This document shows positions 40,581 through 51,619 of a stretch of DNA of 64,000 nt, piece after piece. A program made the position numbers and the translations under genes. The notes beneath the pieces are model-generated. The model was given only the letters and a program-made list of their open reading frames with translations, was not told the DNA's origin and searched no databases. How positions within the stretch are numbered: position 1 is the stretch's first letter; every line of letters starts with the position of its first letter. This DNA comes from Piezodorus guildinii (taxonomy: Eukaryota > Arthropoda > Insecta > Hemiptera > Pentatomidae): the NCBI GenBank assembly GCA_023052935.1, contig CM041294.1:13689791-13753790 (forward strand), in the 5' to 3' direction.

Positions 40581-40773
40581 TTTTAAAAATTGTTTATGAT
40601 TTTAAAACATGGTTGTATAACATATTATTTCAAAGAATGATATCTCGACTTGATATTTCACTATTCGCAAATATTTCACTAAACATATTCTATTGTATTA
40701 GCGTTTCAGTTGTGATTAATTATACGCGAAGTCAAGACACAACGTCTTGCAGAAAGAGCCTTTTTAAAATGCA

Positions 40774-41008
40774 GGAATGAGCATTGTTCTCGGGAAAAGA
40801 AGAAAAAAGCTAGCAAGAAAGACTGCGGAACTAGAGAAAGGACTAGGACTTCCTCAAGCTAACGGCATTTCTCAGGCGGCGAGGGAGGAATCCCAGAGCT
40901 TGCTCAACCCAGCCGCCGATCTGTCTCAAGGAGAGTCCCATTTGTGCAATACCAACGGTACGCCATCCTCTGGAGCGGCCTTCGCCAGCAATACCATCTC
41001 TGGAATGG
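40774..41008 (+). other. candidate host exon
   Basis: A pyrimidine tract and CTTTTTAAAATGCAG precede an open frame of balanced composition starting GAATGAGCATTG. It codes for a basic helix (GKRRKKLARKTAELEKGL) and a Ser/Asn-rich stretch (SQAAREESQSLLNPAADL) up to ISGM, followed by a donor-like GGTACGG. The frame stays open to 41082. This is the only place in the window where base composition and splice-like borders suggest a cellular exon. I do not recognise the protein. Confidence 0.35.
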
Positions 41009-41166
41009 TACGGATAAAGATCAATGAGTCCATTTTATCCCACCCAAGGTCGGCAGTAACTGCACTTTTGACGAAACTCTAAACCGGCTAAAAAAATAGC
41101 TTAATTGCTGATCTTTGTATGCATTCAAACTTTTCATTTGAAAGTTTTACTCATTAATATATTTTT

Positions 41167-41970
41167 ACTTTCACTTATATATAGTAAGGGAAAGTATTGC
41201 GATCGTGAAAATTTTCGAATTCCAGTTTTCAACGGAAATACACGCTTTAGGGTCCCCTGAGTCCAAACAACGAAGTCCCGCAGAAAGATCTATGTGTGTG
41301 GTAACTCTCGGAGGGAAACGGTAAGTCCTATGAAACTGAAATTTCATATTTAAGACAACTATACGCCCGAGACGTGACAACACTTTTTTCATCAAAATGA
41401 GCTTACCAGAAGAGACACTTTATACCATGCATTTTGCACCTTTTTTTCTATTTTCTCAAAAACGGTTCCGACGATTTTGATTAAACTCACTATATCGATG
41501 TAAAATTTAATGGGCTTTAATATCATGTAGGTTTCATTCTGATTAAAATGGTCTAACAGGGCTTAAATACCGATATTTTAAATTTTTTTTTCCCGTAAAG
41601 TACCTTTAATTTTGTTGGTTCTATAAAAATAACTATATTATCTTGTTACCACTGATGAAAAACGGGTGAATATATAAATTGAGTGAATTCGATACCCAAC
41701 TATAGGAGAAAACCGAAAAAATATATTTTTTATGCAATTTTTTGTTTTTGAACATAAGAGCAGTAATATACATGTATGATATACCGTTGGAAAGCTTGAG
41801 ATTTTAGGAAAAAGATTATCTCATACACAAGCTTTTAAAAGTTAGTTGAGAGTGATGAAAAGCCGATAAAACTAACTGATTATTTTAGATAATAATGAAA
41901 TCGATTTTTTAATAAAACACATGTTTCTATAGAAATTCCATTTAATTAATTCTTTAATGGTTTCACTTAT
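41167..41970 (-). mobile_element. HINE copy F, 5'-truncated by copy G
   Basis: Hairpin end at 41167 (ACTTTCACTTATATATAGTA, a shortened palindrome), full interior, then broken off at TTTCACTTATT where copy G begins. Confidence 0.75.
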
Positions 41971-41971
41971 T

Positions 41972-42818
41972 ACTTTCACTTACTATATATAGTAAGGGGA
42001 AGTATTGCGATCGTGAAAATTTTCGAATTCCAGTTTTCAACGGAAATACACGTTTTAGGGTCTCCTGAGTCCAAATAACCAAGTCCCGCAAAAAGGTCTG
42101 TGTGGGTGTGTGTCTGTGTGGTAACTCCCGGGCGGAAACGGAAAATCCTATGAAACTGAAATTTCATATTTAAGACAACTATACGCCCAAGACGTGACAA
42201 AACTTTTTTTCATCAAAATGAGCCTACTAGAAGAGGCACTTTATACCATGCATTTTGCACCTTTTTTCGATTTTCTCAAAAACGGTTCCGACGATTTTGA
42301 TTAAACTCGCTACATCGATGTAAAATTTAATGGGCTATAATATCATGTAGGTTTTATTTAGATAAAAATGGTTTGACAGGGCTTAAATGCCGATATTTTA
42401 AACTTCCCCTAAAGTACCTTTAATTTTGTTGATTATGTAAAAATAACTATATTATCTTGTTACCACTGATGGAAAACAGGTAAATATATAAATTGAATGA
42501 ATTCGATACCCAACTATAGGAGAAAACCGAAAAAATATATTTTGTATGCAATTTTTTTTTTTGAACATAAGAACAGTAATACACATGTATAATATACCGT
42601 TGGAAATCTTGAGATTTTAGAAAAAAGATTATCTCATACACAAAAGTTAAGTTTTAAAAATTAGTAAAGAGTGATGAAAAGCCGATAAAACTAAGTGATT
42701 ATTTTAGATAATAATATAATAGATTTTATGATTTTCAGATTTTTCTAACTGTATATGAAAATTCTTTAATTGATTCTAAAAACGGAGGTAAGTGACAGTC
42801 GTGTGATTTTTGACCAGA
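41972..42818 (-). mobile_element. HINE copy G
   Basis: Starts with the standard hairpin end ACTTTCACTTACTATATATA directly at the break of copy F and ends with GTGTGATTTTTGACCAGA at 42818, a mutated 5' end. F and G form a head-to-tail pair. Confidence 0.75.
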
Positions 42819-43258
42819 TTTTTTTAGTTTGGTTTCGTAGATTTTATGCCAGTAATGTTACAATACGATCGAAACGCATTAGTATCCCTGGAATTTTCTT
42901 TTCTTCTTAGCAATGACTTTTTCATTTTAATTAAATACCATAAATTATTATTTATGAATCCTTGATAAAACTATATTTCCTCCATTGCAATATGCATAGT
43001 AATGAATGTTTTGCGGTAAATATGCAGGAAGTTTCAGTCACAAGTTCTCCTTGTGGCAAGCGTGCAATTATGATTGGATGTAATATGCAGTTTTGTGCAG
43101 CAGCTGTACCAAATGACCTCTCCTTTAATTCTTAGCCTAACATAGGATAATATTTGAAATTGGTATTGCGTGTGAGATTTAAATCCCTCGAGTTTTTTTT
43201 ATTTTTATAATCGTCAATTTAATGTTCATTATATCGCACCAAAAAACAAAACAAAAAA
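42819..43258. other. unassigned spacer
   Basis: Nothing recognisable between two HINE copies. Confidence 0.4.
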
Positions 43259-44072
43259 TTTGGTGCGGGCAACACACGACTTACACTTGCTCCCGTTTTT
43301 ATTACCGATTATAGAATTTTCAAGTACAGTAAGAGATAAAAATGAGTAAAACCATTAAAGAATTAATTAAATGGAATTTTAATAGAAACATGTGTTTTAT
43401 TAAAAAATCTATTATATTATTATCTAAAATAATCAGTTAGTTTTATCGGCTTTTCATCACTCTCTATTAACTTTTAAAAGCTTGTGTATAAGATAATATT
43501 TTTTCTAAAATCTTTAGCTTTCCAACGGTATATCATACATGTATATTACTGTTCTTATGTTTAAAAACGAAAAATTATAGTAAAAAAATATTATTCCGGT
43601 TTTCTCCTTTAGTTGGGTATCGAATTCATTCAATTTATATATTTACCTGTTTTTCATCAGTAGTAACAAGATAATCTAGTTATTTGTATAAAATCAACAA
43701 AATTAAAGGTACTTTATAAGAAGAAAATTCAAAAATATCGGCATTTAAGCTCTGTCATACCATTTTAATCAGAATGAAACCTAATCAAACTTTTTGAGAA
43801 AATTGAAAAAAAAATGCAAAAGTATAAAGTGGCTCTTCTGGTAATCTCATTTTGATGAAAAAGGTTTTGTAACGTCTCTGGCGTATATTTGTCTTAAGTA
43901 TGAAATTTCAGTTTCATAGAACTTTTCGTTTCTGCGCGGGAGTTACCACACACACAAGACCTTTTTGCAGGACTTGGACTCAGGGGACCCTAAAACGTGT
44001 ATTTCCGTTGAAAACTGGAATTCGAAAATTTTCACGATCGCAATACTTTCCCTAACTATATATAATTAGTGA
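43259..44072 (+). mobile_element. HINE copy H
   Basis: Starts with a mutated 5' end TTTGGTGCGGGCAACACACG and ends at a decayed hairpin (CCCTAACTATATATAATTAG). The interior matches the family. Confidence 0.75.
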
Positions 44073-44342
44073 ATCCTGTGCATGACAACGGTACATGGAG
44101 CTTAGGAAAAAACGCTGAGCTTATGTGTCTCTATTGCTATGTTTTTGACCGGCTGCTTTTCTAAGGCAGCGGTAGCTTCAAAAACTAGACCAATTCATGT
44201 ATTTAATCAATACATAAACTACATTTAATAAAACAATTGGATTTCCTTTCCAAAGGTTTCGTGTTAACAAATCACAGTAGGTGGCATGCAGAGTAAGATT
44301 AAATTACCAACAGATTTAAAGTAGAGCAATTATTACTACATA

Positions 44343-44498
44343 TGTGATGGTACCACCACATAAATAACATTAATAATGGATTATATCTTTATTAAAACAC
44401 ACACCACATGTAACATTGTTTTAAACACAAAAGGTATTTTTTGTTACACAAAACACATAAAGGTTATGTCTCCTTGGCAACCAAGTGTTGACGCCTCA
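44343..44498 (-). repeat. Gypsy-3 3' LTR
   Basis: 156 bp with TG...CA ends, starting (plus strand) TGTGATGGTACCACCACATA. The first 26 bp match 45199-45224; beyond that the two LTR remnants differ. Confidence 0.6.
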
Positions 44499-44539
44499 GT
44501 ACTCCCCCTCCTAATGAAAGCGTACTGAAAGAGGAACAT

Positions 44540-45215
44540 TCAGACACATGAAATTGCAGTTGCAGTCGGAGTAGCAAAGGGTGGCGTTGATTCGTCCTCG
44601 GCAGAAGAAAGGGAGTTCGTCATCAGGAATCTAGTCTGCATTAGGAACGCTGGTTTCAGCCTATCAATTGATATGTCTTCTTCCTTTCCATGCCGATTTA
44701 TGGTGTAATATTTAGCATTCCTCCTGACAACTCGAAAAGGGCCTTGGTAGGGCTGCTGAAGTGGTTTCCGTATTGTGTCATCCCTGACAAAAACGTGAGA
44801 AGCATTCGGCAGGTCCTGATGTATGAAGAATTTGCGAGAATCCTTACGCTGGACAAATGTTGATCTATACTGTTGAAGTGTTGGCCTTAGATCCTTGATA
44901 AATGACGATTTGTCGTGACTGGTTTCATTAGTGGATTCTAGAAATTCTTCAGGAAGGCGAATGTTGCTCGGCTGCAGCATATCCGTTTTCGGGAACAACA
45001 GTCCTTAACCCTAACAACACAATCGGTAAAGTGGCAACCCAATTTACAGATTTGTGACATCTGAGCGCTGTCTTTAAGGAACGGTGCCACCTCTCGATTT
45101 TGCCGTTCGGTTGCGGGTGATACGCTGTGGTTCTGAAGTGCTTTGTGCCCAGTAGGTGATTCAGTTCTCGAAATAGGTCCGATTCGGGGTCACCAATATG
45201 TGGTGGTACCACCAC
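44540..45215 (-). pseudogene. Gypsy-3 integrase C-terminal half
   Basis: The minus-strand frame reads DPESDLFRELNHLLGTKHFR, then TTAYHPQPNGKIERWHRSLK (holding the catalytic Glu), and PIVLLGLRT. After a frameshift near 44985 comes a tail with PYQGPFRVVRRNAKYYTI and ISIDRLKPAF, a GPY/F-like module, ending at 44540. It belongs to the Ty3/Gypsy integrase family. The first two catalytic Asp residues and the zinc finger are gone. Confidence 0.85.
45184..45196 (-). other. Gypsy-3 primer-binding site fused to integrase
   Basis: The minus strand reads TTGGTGACCCCGA next to the LTR end, a start typical of tRNA-primed Gypsy elements of the CsRn1 type. The next bases already code for integrase (ESDLFREL), so a deletion removed everything between them, with a few bases of shared sequence at the joint. 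Confidence 0.65.
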
Positions 45216-45282
45216 ACATATAACTATGACAAAGATTTTAGGATTACACTCTATTTACATAACTTTGAGACCTATGATTGAG

Positions 45283-45569
45283 GGGATCACTTGTAGCTGG
45301 GTGACTAGCGTAACAGCCTCCCATGCTAAAGGTCACGGGTTCAAACCCGCAGGTGGTCCTAGGATTTTTTAATGGGAGTAAAAAATCCTTAGTTACGCCG
45401 TCCTTCGGAGGGGACGTTAAAAGGTGGTCCCGTGCCTGTGCGATGTCAGGTACTCGTTAAAGATCCCTATCCTAATAAAACCTGGATAGGCAAAATTTAG
45501 GACTCCCACTGTAGCATCGTCCGATTAGCCATAGTAGCATAAAGTGACGTTAAATAAATAAACAAACAA
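45283..45569 (+). repeat. SINE-1, complete copy with 13-bp target duplication
   Basis: Head GGGATCACTTGTAGCTGGGT with an A-box-like TAGCTGGGTGACTAGCG and a B-box-like GGTTCAAACCC, a body of about 200 bp and an AAATAAACAAAC tail. It is flanked by perfect ACCTATGATTGAG at 45270-45282 and 45570-45582. Confidence 0.9.
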
Positions 45570-45600
45570 ACCTATGATTGAGAATACTGAGGTTCATATT

Positions 45601-46597
45601 ACCATTAAGCTTGCCATACAATATTACAAATAACTAGGTACCTTTGAAACACTTAGTAGGCTGGCGAAGGTGGGGTCAGTTCTTGGCTCTTAGATCTCCA
45701 GCTGCTCTCCCTGTCCCCGAGACGGCCATCTCCTCTTCTTCAGGATGGAACTCGACTTCTCGTGGCTGGAATAAGACTCACCTCATCTTGAGAATAGAAC
45801 TGGACCCCCTTTTCGAATCCTCTCCTCATCGTCGTCACCTCGGGCGGGGCTGATCTGGGAAGTGCCCCAAGCCGGAGGTGCTTTGTCCTAATGTCTAGGA
45901 GGTTTCCCGAGGTACATATTGCCCCATGGAGGTAAACGCCTTTTGATGTTTTGCCGACAAAGGTTCGTTTATCTTTAATTGTTTAATATTAATTTTTTTT
46001 TAATTATGAACTCCTCTCAGTAACCTCAATACAATTACACTATAAAGACTGGAACATTGTACGTTTTATAAAGTCTGGACGTTTGAGATGGGCGAGGCAT
46101 ATACCAAAAATGAGAAGTAATGAGATCCTCCAAAAAATCAATTTGAATCCTGATAACAACAAATAGTTCAGTTGCATTATCAGAACACCTTCTCAACTAA
46201 AGTTTATTCGTTTGCTGAAAATATTTTACAAGGTCACGATGGTAGCTCATGATGGATGTGATAATAAGATGGTGAATACTTGATACAACCCGTTCGTTAG
46301 CTTCTGAAAAAAGTTGCCCAGCGGCTCAAGAGTTCTCTGTTGAAGCTCTGATGGACCGGTCAAAGGCTAAGTTGATGTGAACGAGGGGAAGCACGCGTAC
46401 GGGTCTCCTTTGTTGAATAGATATTTAAAGTTATCAACAGTTGAGGGGGATGTGCCTCATTGAACCATATGGTATGAGAATTCTCAACTTAAACATATTT
46501 CATATCGAGTATTCGTTTGAAATATTGATTCCATATTGTCTCACATTTACTAGATGTATTCAAAATTTTAGTTGTAAATTTCAATAAATATATTTTT
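45601..46597. other. unassigned spacer with a possible LINE fragment
   Basis: The first 300 bp are more GC-rich. Near 46060-46140 the plus strand can code for SGRLRWARHIPKM, similar to the RLRWAGHV block near the C-terminus of RTE-type LINEs. That is too short to be sure. Confidence 0.35.
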
Positions 46598-47149
46598 ACT
46601 TTCACTTACCTATATATGAAATATATAGTTAGGGAAAGTATTTCAGTTTTCAATGGAAATACACGTTTTAGGGTAGCTAATAACCATATAATATAACCAA
46701 TGTCCCGTACGTGTTTGTGTGGTAAGTCTAGCGCTAAAACGATAAATTGTATAAAACTAAAATTTCATATTTTTAGAACGTCTATGCCTGAGATGTTACA
46801 GCAAATTTTCCATCAAAATCGGTCAACCAGAAGAGTCACTTTACAACATGGATTTTGCACCTTTTTGCGATTTTCTCAAAAATGACTTTTGATTAAACTC
46901 GCTATATCGATGCAAACTTTAATGGGCTTAAATATTGTGCAGGTTTCAGTTTTGAAATGTCAGATAGTTTTCATTCTCTTCCTCTAAAGTACCCTTAATT
47001 TTGTAGATTCTAAAAACATATCCATTTCATGTTCTAAGCATTGATAAAAAAATAGAAAAATATGTTATCAACTGAAAGAGAAAATAACAAAACTATTTTT
47101 AATGTAATTTTAGTTGTTTTGTTTTTTAAATAAGAACCTTAATAGTAGA

Positions 47150-47790
47150 ATGAATATAATAGAATTTATTCTGTTTAAGATTTACATTCTTGTACAAATC
47201 AATTCAAATTATAAATCTCTTCAATTGCCAACATAAGTCTAGTTAATAATAAATGTCCATTTATTCGGCTCTTGAGAAAAACTTGAAAAATAATAATTGT
47301 AAACTATTTAAATAATACATTTTATCATTTAATTGATACATAATAGAAAAACGACACTGAAATAAAACATTAAAAAAACAAACAAAAACAATTAACAACT
47401 TGAAAAACAAACTGAAAACATTCGCCGTACAATGAAAAATGATAAACAGTTAACCTTAGATAACTAGACACTTAATTGGTGTGTGGGCCTTCACAGTTCA
47501 AGGTATCCAGGGTATTACATGCTGACTTAGTGAACCAGAAAATGTTGTTCAGTTTTTTAATATTGTCTATTTGAAGAATTTGTTGAATTTTTTGGTCATC
47601 ACTGGATCCTGATAAACATGGTTGTAAATATCTCTCTCTGTCTGTTATGAGCTTTTCACAGTAGAGAAGGACGTGAAACAGGCTGTTCAAGATAAACTGA
47701 CCAAAGAAAGTGAAGGTTTCTTGTGCTTTGAAGATGAACAGTTTGGTTTTTCCATAAAGTGTGGTACGTTCTGGGCTCGAAATTCTTAAC
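47150..47790 (-). other. insertion of unknown origin in HINE copy I
   Basis: A minus-strand frame (47472-47690, continuing upstream) reads FHVLLYCEKLITDRERYL, which resembles the HLL-Cys segment at the C-terminus of some LINE ORF2 proteins. No ends or tail are visible. Confidence 0.35.
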
Positions 47791-48036
47791 CTTAATATAT
47801 ATTTATAATATACCGTTGGAAAGCTAAAAAATTTAGAAAAAAATATTATCTTATTTATAATTATATATAAGTTGTAAAATGTAATGGAGAGTGATGAAAA
47901 GCGGATAAAATTAACTGATTTTTTAAGATAACAGTTTTATATTGTTAAAATATTCATTCTAAAACATATGTTTCCAACGAAACTAAATATAATTCTTTAA
48001 TCATTTTTGAACCCCATTTATTAGTTCTTTGATTAT

Positions 48037-48324
48037 GGGATCACTTGTAGCTAGGTGGCTAGCGTAACAGCCTCCCATGCCAAAGGTCACGGGTTCAAAT
48101 CCGCAGGTGGTCCTAGGATTTTTCAATGGGAGTAAAAAATCCTTAGTTAAGCCGTCCTTCGGAGAGGACGTTAAAAGGTGGTCCCGAGCCTGTGCGGTGT
48201 CAGGTACTCGTTAAAGATCCCTATCCTAATAAAACCTGGATAGGCAAAATTTAGGACTCCCACTGTAGCATCGTCCGATTAGCCATAGTAGCATTAAGTG
48301 ACGTTAAATAAATAAATAAATAAA
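48037..48324 (+). repeat. SINE-1, complete copy in HINE copy I
   Basis: Starts GGGATCACTTGTAGCTAGGT and ends in AAATAAATAAATAAA. The flanks AGTTCTTTGATT and AGTTCTTTAATT form a 12-bp target duplication with one mismatch. It is very similar to the copy at 45283. Confidence 0.88.
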
Positions 48325-48383
48325 GTTCTTTAATTGATTTTAACAACCGAGGTAAGTGAAATTCGTGTGTTGCCCGCAACAGA

Positions 48384-49721
48384 TTAAAAAAATAAATAAT
48401 TTCAATAAAATTTTCCAGTATAGGCACTGGTTTTACTCTCATATGACAACATATTCATCATTATGGTTTTGGTTGCTTAAATCGCTACATTTTGTACGGA
48501 TCGGTGGTGGATTTAGATGTTTGGGCTTACTGTGAATAAATCCAAGAAGTTCTTCTGGAGTTTTCGTTTGTCACAAAGAATAGTGCTTTGGAATTGGAAA
48601 TGTGGATTAAAAGAACTTTGGATGTTGGATGTTGGAGGTTTTGGCAGGGCCCCATTGCTCTTTCCCGTATGTCACATAGGGTTTCATAAGTTATTTGTAG
48701 ATAATGATTTTGGTATTCAAGGATAATTTTTATCGTTTGTCAAGTAGTCTGAATAATGGTCCAAATCGTTTATTCAACTTTTTCTGTCAAGTCCAATGTG
48801 GGTCCTCCATGTCAGTCTTTTGTCTAAATAAAGTCCCAGATATCATACTTATGAAGTAGGCGTCGGTAGATAGTTGAAATATACTTCCGTGCATTGAACA
48901 TAACATGTTTAAGCGTAAAAATAATGAACATATACTTTGTTTTATTCGGAAAAAAAAAAGAGTATCAAATATGGTTTTACACCGTTCTGGAATATTTTAA
49001 TAAAAATGTTCGCAGGATTGTGGGTTCGTTCCAGAGTTTCCATGAAATATGAAATCCTTCAACGATTGCCCATTTTATCAAATATATAGTTTTTCCATAA
49101 GAGAAAAACGTCAATATTTTGGGAGATTTATTTATGAAGATACATCTTCCTTTTAATAGTTCTATTAATCCCAAATATTATTCCGCCAGTAAAATTTTCA
49201 AAATAAATTGTCCCATCTTCTGGAAAGAAATCAAAATAAAATTAAAAACAAACAAATATTTTATGACATCTATATACAATAAATAAGCATAAAGGATATA
49301 GTACTATTTTTTTTTAGACTAATTTTTATATATTTTATTTTCATCGAGTTCATATACTTAAGATAAAATTAGGTAATTTTTGGCTGATTGATTAAAAACA
49401 AATATAATATGATACCGAAGTATGGAAATACATAGGAATATAATTACAATTAAACTCCAAGTTTTGTGTCAACTTTTAATTCAATTATTGGGAATATCTT
49501 AAAGCTAGTTGTCGGAACTAATTGGATGCGAACAGCGAGAGATAAGGATAAATGGAAGAACCTTTGGAAAGAAATGGCCAACTCCACTTCCCAATAGGTT
49601 TGGTCACCGGGGAAGTTAGACCATCACCTCCGTAAGGAGAGTTCTGTAGGGATAACATATTGTAAATATCGTAAGTAATTAAGGAACATTAATTATATAT
49701 TTTATATCAATTACTATTATA
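48384..49721. other. unassigned spacer
   Basis: No clear gene. At 49522-49612 the plus strand can code for NWMRTARDKDKWKNLWKEMA, similar to the last residues of RTE-type ORFs, ending in TAG. Weak support. Confidence 0.35.
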
Positions 49722-49730
49722 GAAGAGTAA

Positions 49731-50663
49731 TTTTTTTTTTTTTTTTTTTTAATATATTTATTTATTGGAATTTACAACTGTATAACAAGTAATACAACAA
49801 GTAAATTTGAATGAAACATAAAAAAGGCATGAAACACATGTAGAGAAGCTTCCCAATGGAAGAACTCTAAAAATATTCTAAACTAGAAGGTCCCGGGGCC
49901 ATCTCCTTTTCAGATGCCTCGGAGGATTGTCAGGAATTGAAGAGGAAGAAAGGATTGAAACGAAAGGATTAGGGTGGGAATGGAGTTTGTCATGGAAGGA
50001 TTGATACCTCGTACGGGCCAAATCAGCAACATATGGGACATTAAGGTCTTTATGGATGAGTTTGTTGGTGACAAAGTAAGGAGCATTGAGGATTTTACGA
50101 AGGATTTTGGACTGAAGGGATTGGATACGAGAAGAATTCGATGGTTTAGTAGAGCCCCAGAGCTCAATTCCGTAAGTCCATATTGGTCTTATGATAGTCA
50201 TGTAGATGAGTCTTTTGTAGTTAAGTGGAAGATTAGAACGTTTGTCTAGTAAGTGTTGAAGTAGTCGAAAACGTCGTGCAGCTTCTTGTCGTTTCAGTCT
50301 TGTATGAGGATTCCAAGTGAGTCGTTTGTCAAGGTGCAGTCCTAGATATCGGATCTGTTCAACCGGGACAAGAGGAGTATTATTGAAGGAGACAGAAGGG
50401 CAAGAAGTCATAGGTTTACGACGAAGGGTAAATGTAATTTGGTTGGATTTGTTGGAATTTATTTTAATTCTCCAGTTCTGACACCATACTTCAAGGTCTC
50501 TGAGGTGGGATTGGAGAGTTTGAGAGGCAATAGTTGGATCAGTATTGACTGATAACACACAAGTGTCATTAGCATAGGTAGAAAGGAAGGTGTTAGGATG
50601 GGTTGGGATATCAGCTGTATAAACTGTGTAAAGGATGGGTCCTAGGATACTACCTTGAGGAAC
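49731..50663 (-). mobile_element. Jockey-clade LINE, copy J3, with target duplication
   Basis: Poly(A) tail seen as T at 49731-49750; 5' truncated inside the RT. Flanked by GAAGAGTAA at 49722-49730 and 50664-50672. The best-preserved Jockey in the window. Confidence 0.9.
49878..50663 (-). pseudogene. Jockey reverse transcriptase C-terminal half (J3)
   Basis: One open frame of about 260 codons runs from the 5' truncation: VPQGSILGPILYTVYTADIP, the catalytic box STYANDTCVLS, HLRDLEVWCQNWRIKINSNK, IRYLGLHLDKRLTWNPH, IWTYGIELWGS and RRLKRRWPRDLLV-type C-terminus, with the stop at 49878-49880. The box is YAND in place of YADD, so the first catalytic Asp of the pair is Asn and polymerase activity should be lost. 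The ORF is otherwise undamaged. Confidence 0.9.
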
Positions 50664-50760
50664 GAAGAGTAATTTAAGTTATGATTATATTAATCGGAAC
50701 ATTCTCTTCTAATTCGTTTATATATATTTATTTATCATAACATATCAAAGATGATTATTA

Positions 50761-50797
50761 CATTACGTTTCGAGGTACCTTATGCCTCATCTTCAGA
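50761..50797 (-). ncRNA. hammerhead-like ribozyme core
   Basis: On the minus strand CTGAAGATGAGG is followed by a loop and CCTCGAAACGTAATG. Stem II GAGG/CCTC is perfect. The CTGATGA box carries a two-base insertion. Confidence 0.45.
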
Positions 50798-50979
50798 TTT
50801 TCAAATATTATATTTATTTTCATATTGTATCTCAATATAGGTCAATTACTATTATATATTCTTCATATTAAGCTCATAGATATGAATAATCATTCTGTTA
50901 AAATCTATCTTTTCACTATCACATATTCATTGTTTCAACCTTTTGTTGCTGTGCACTTGCAACTATCATGTATACTCAC

Positions 50980-51375
50980 TTTTTTTTTTTTTTTAATTCA
51001 TTTATTGAAATTTACAACTGTATGTTCATACATCAAGTAAATCGGCTACAATGATAATACACATGAAAAAAAAACATGAAGAGAAACTGCCCATTGGCAG
51101 CACTCTAGTAGTGAATCTACACAAGAAGGTCTCGAGGCCATCTTCTTTTCAAACGCTCGGGGGTTGTCAGGAATTGAAGTGGAAGCAAGGATTGAAACTA
51201 GTGGATTAGAGTGGGAGTGGAGTTTTTCATGGAAGGAGTGATACCTGGTACAGGCAATCTAGCAACATATGGAACATTAAGTCTTTGTGGATGATTTATT
51301 GGTGACAAAGTAAGGAGCGTTAAGGATTTTGCGAAGGATTTTGGATTGTAAGGATTGGATACGGGAAGAGTTGAT
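50980..51375 (-). pseudogene. Jockey-clade LINE 3' end, copy J4
   Basis: T-run at 50980-50994, then the complement of the Jockey 3' UTR and the last coding blocks (RRPRDLL-type end, ILRKILNAPYFVT region). It lies inside the inverted repeat 50707-51610, so it is younger than that repeat. Confidence 0.85.
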
Positions 51376-51512
51376 GTTTTTCTTTTTCTTCTTGATGTTA
51401 CTTTTTTTTTTTTTAAAACTTTTTTCTCACTTTTTTCTCAACTTTTTTTAGTATACATAGTTGCAAGTGCACAGCAATATTTGATTTAATTGATTTATTT
51501 AATATTTGAAAA

Positions 51513-51548
51513 TCTGAAGATGAGGCATAAGGTACCTCGAAACGTAAT
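51513..51548 (+). ncRNA. hammerhead-like ribozyme core
   Basis: CTGAAGATGAGG, loop CATAAGGTA, then CCTCGAAACGTAATG. The mirror copy of 50761-50797. Confidence 0.45.
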
Positions 51549-51619
51549 GTAATAATCATCTTTGATATGTTATGATAAATAAATATATATAAATTAATTA
51601 TATAGTTTTTTTTCATTTA

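Larger units (their letters stand above)
44343..45600 (-). mobile_element. Gypsy-3: collapsed Ty3/Gypsy retrotransposon
   Basis: On the minus strand a short LTR end and primer-binding site are fused directly to the second half of integrase, followed by a polypurine tract (TAGGAGGGGGAG) and a 156-bp 3' LTR (44343-44498) carrying AATAAAG. The gag, protease, RT and RNase H regions are deleted. A SINE-1 lies in the 5' LTR remnant, so the right border is approximate. Confidence 0.7.
46598..48383 (-). mobile_element. HINE copy I, interrupted by other sequence and a SINE
   Basis: The variant-2 hairpin end (ACTTTCACTTACCTATATAT) lies at 46598 and the complement of TCTGTTGCGGGCAACACACG at 48383. The interior is diverged. 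About 47150-47790 is foreign sequence, and SINE-1 sits at 48037-48324. Confidence 0.7.
50707..51610. repeat. inverted repeat with hammerhead-like cores, split by Jockey J4
   Basis: The left arm (about 50718-50812, with TTTCGAGGTACCTTATGCCT) and the right arm (about 51504-51600) are inverted copies. Further inward GCTGTGCACTTGCAACTAT and its complement also pair. Each arm carries one hammerhead-like core. Confidence 0.75.
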
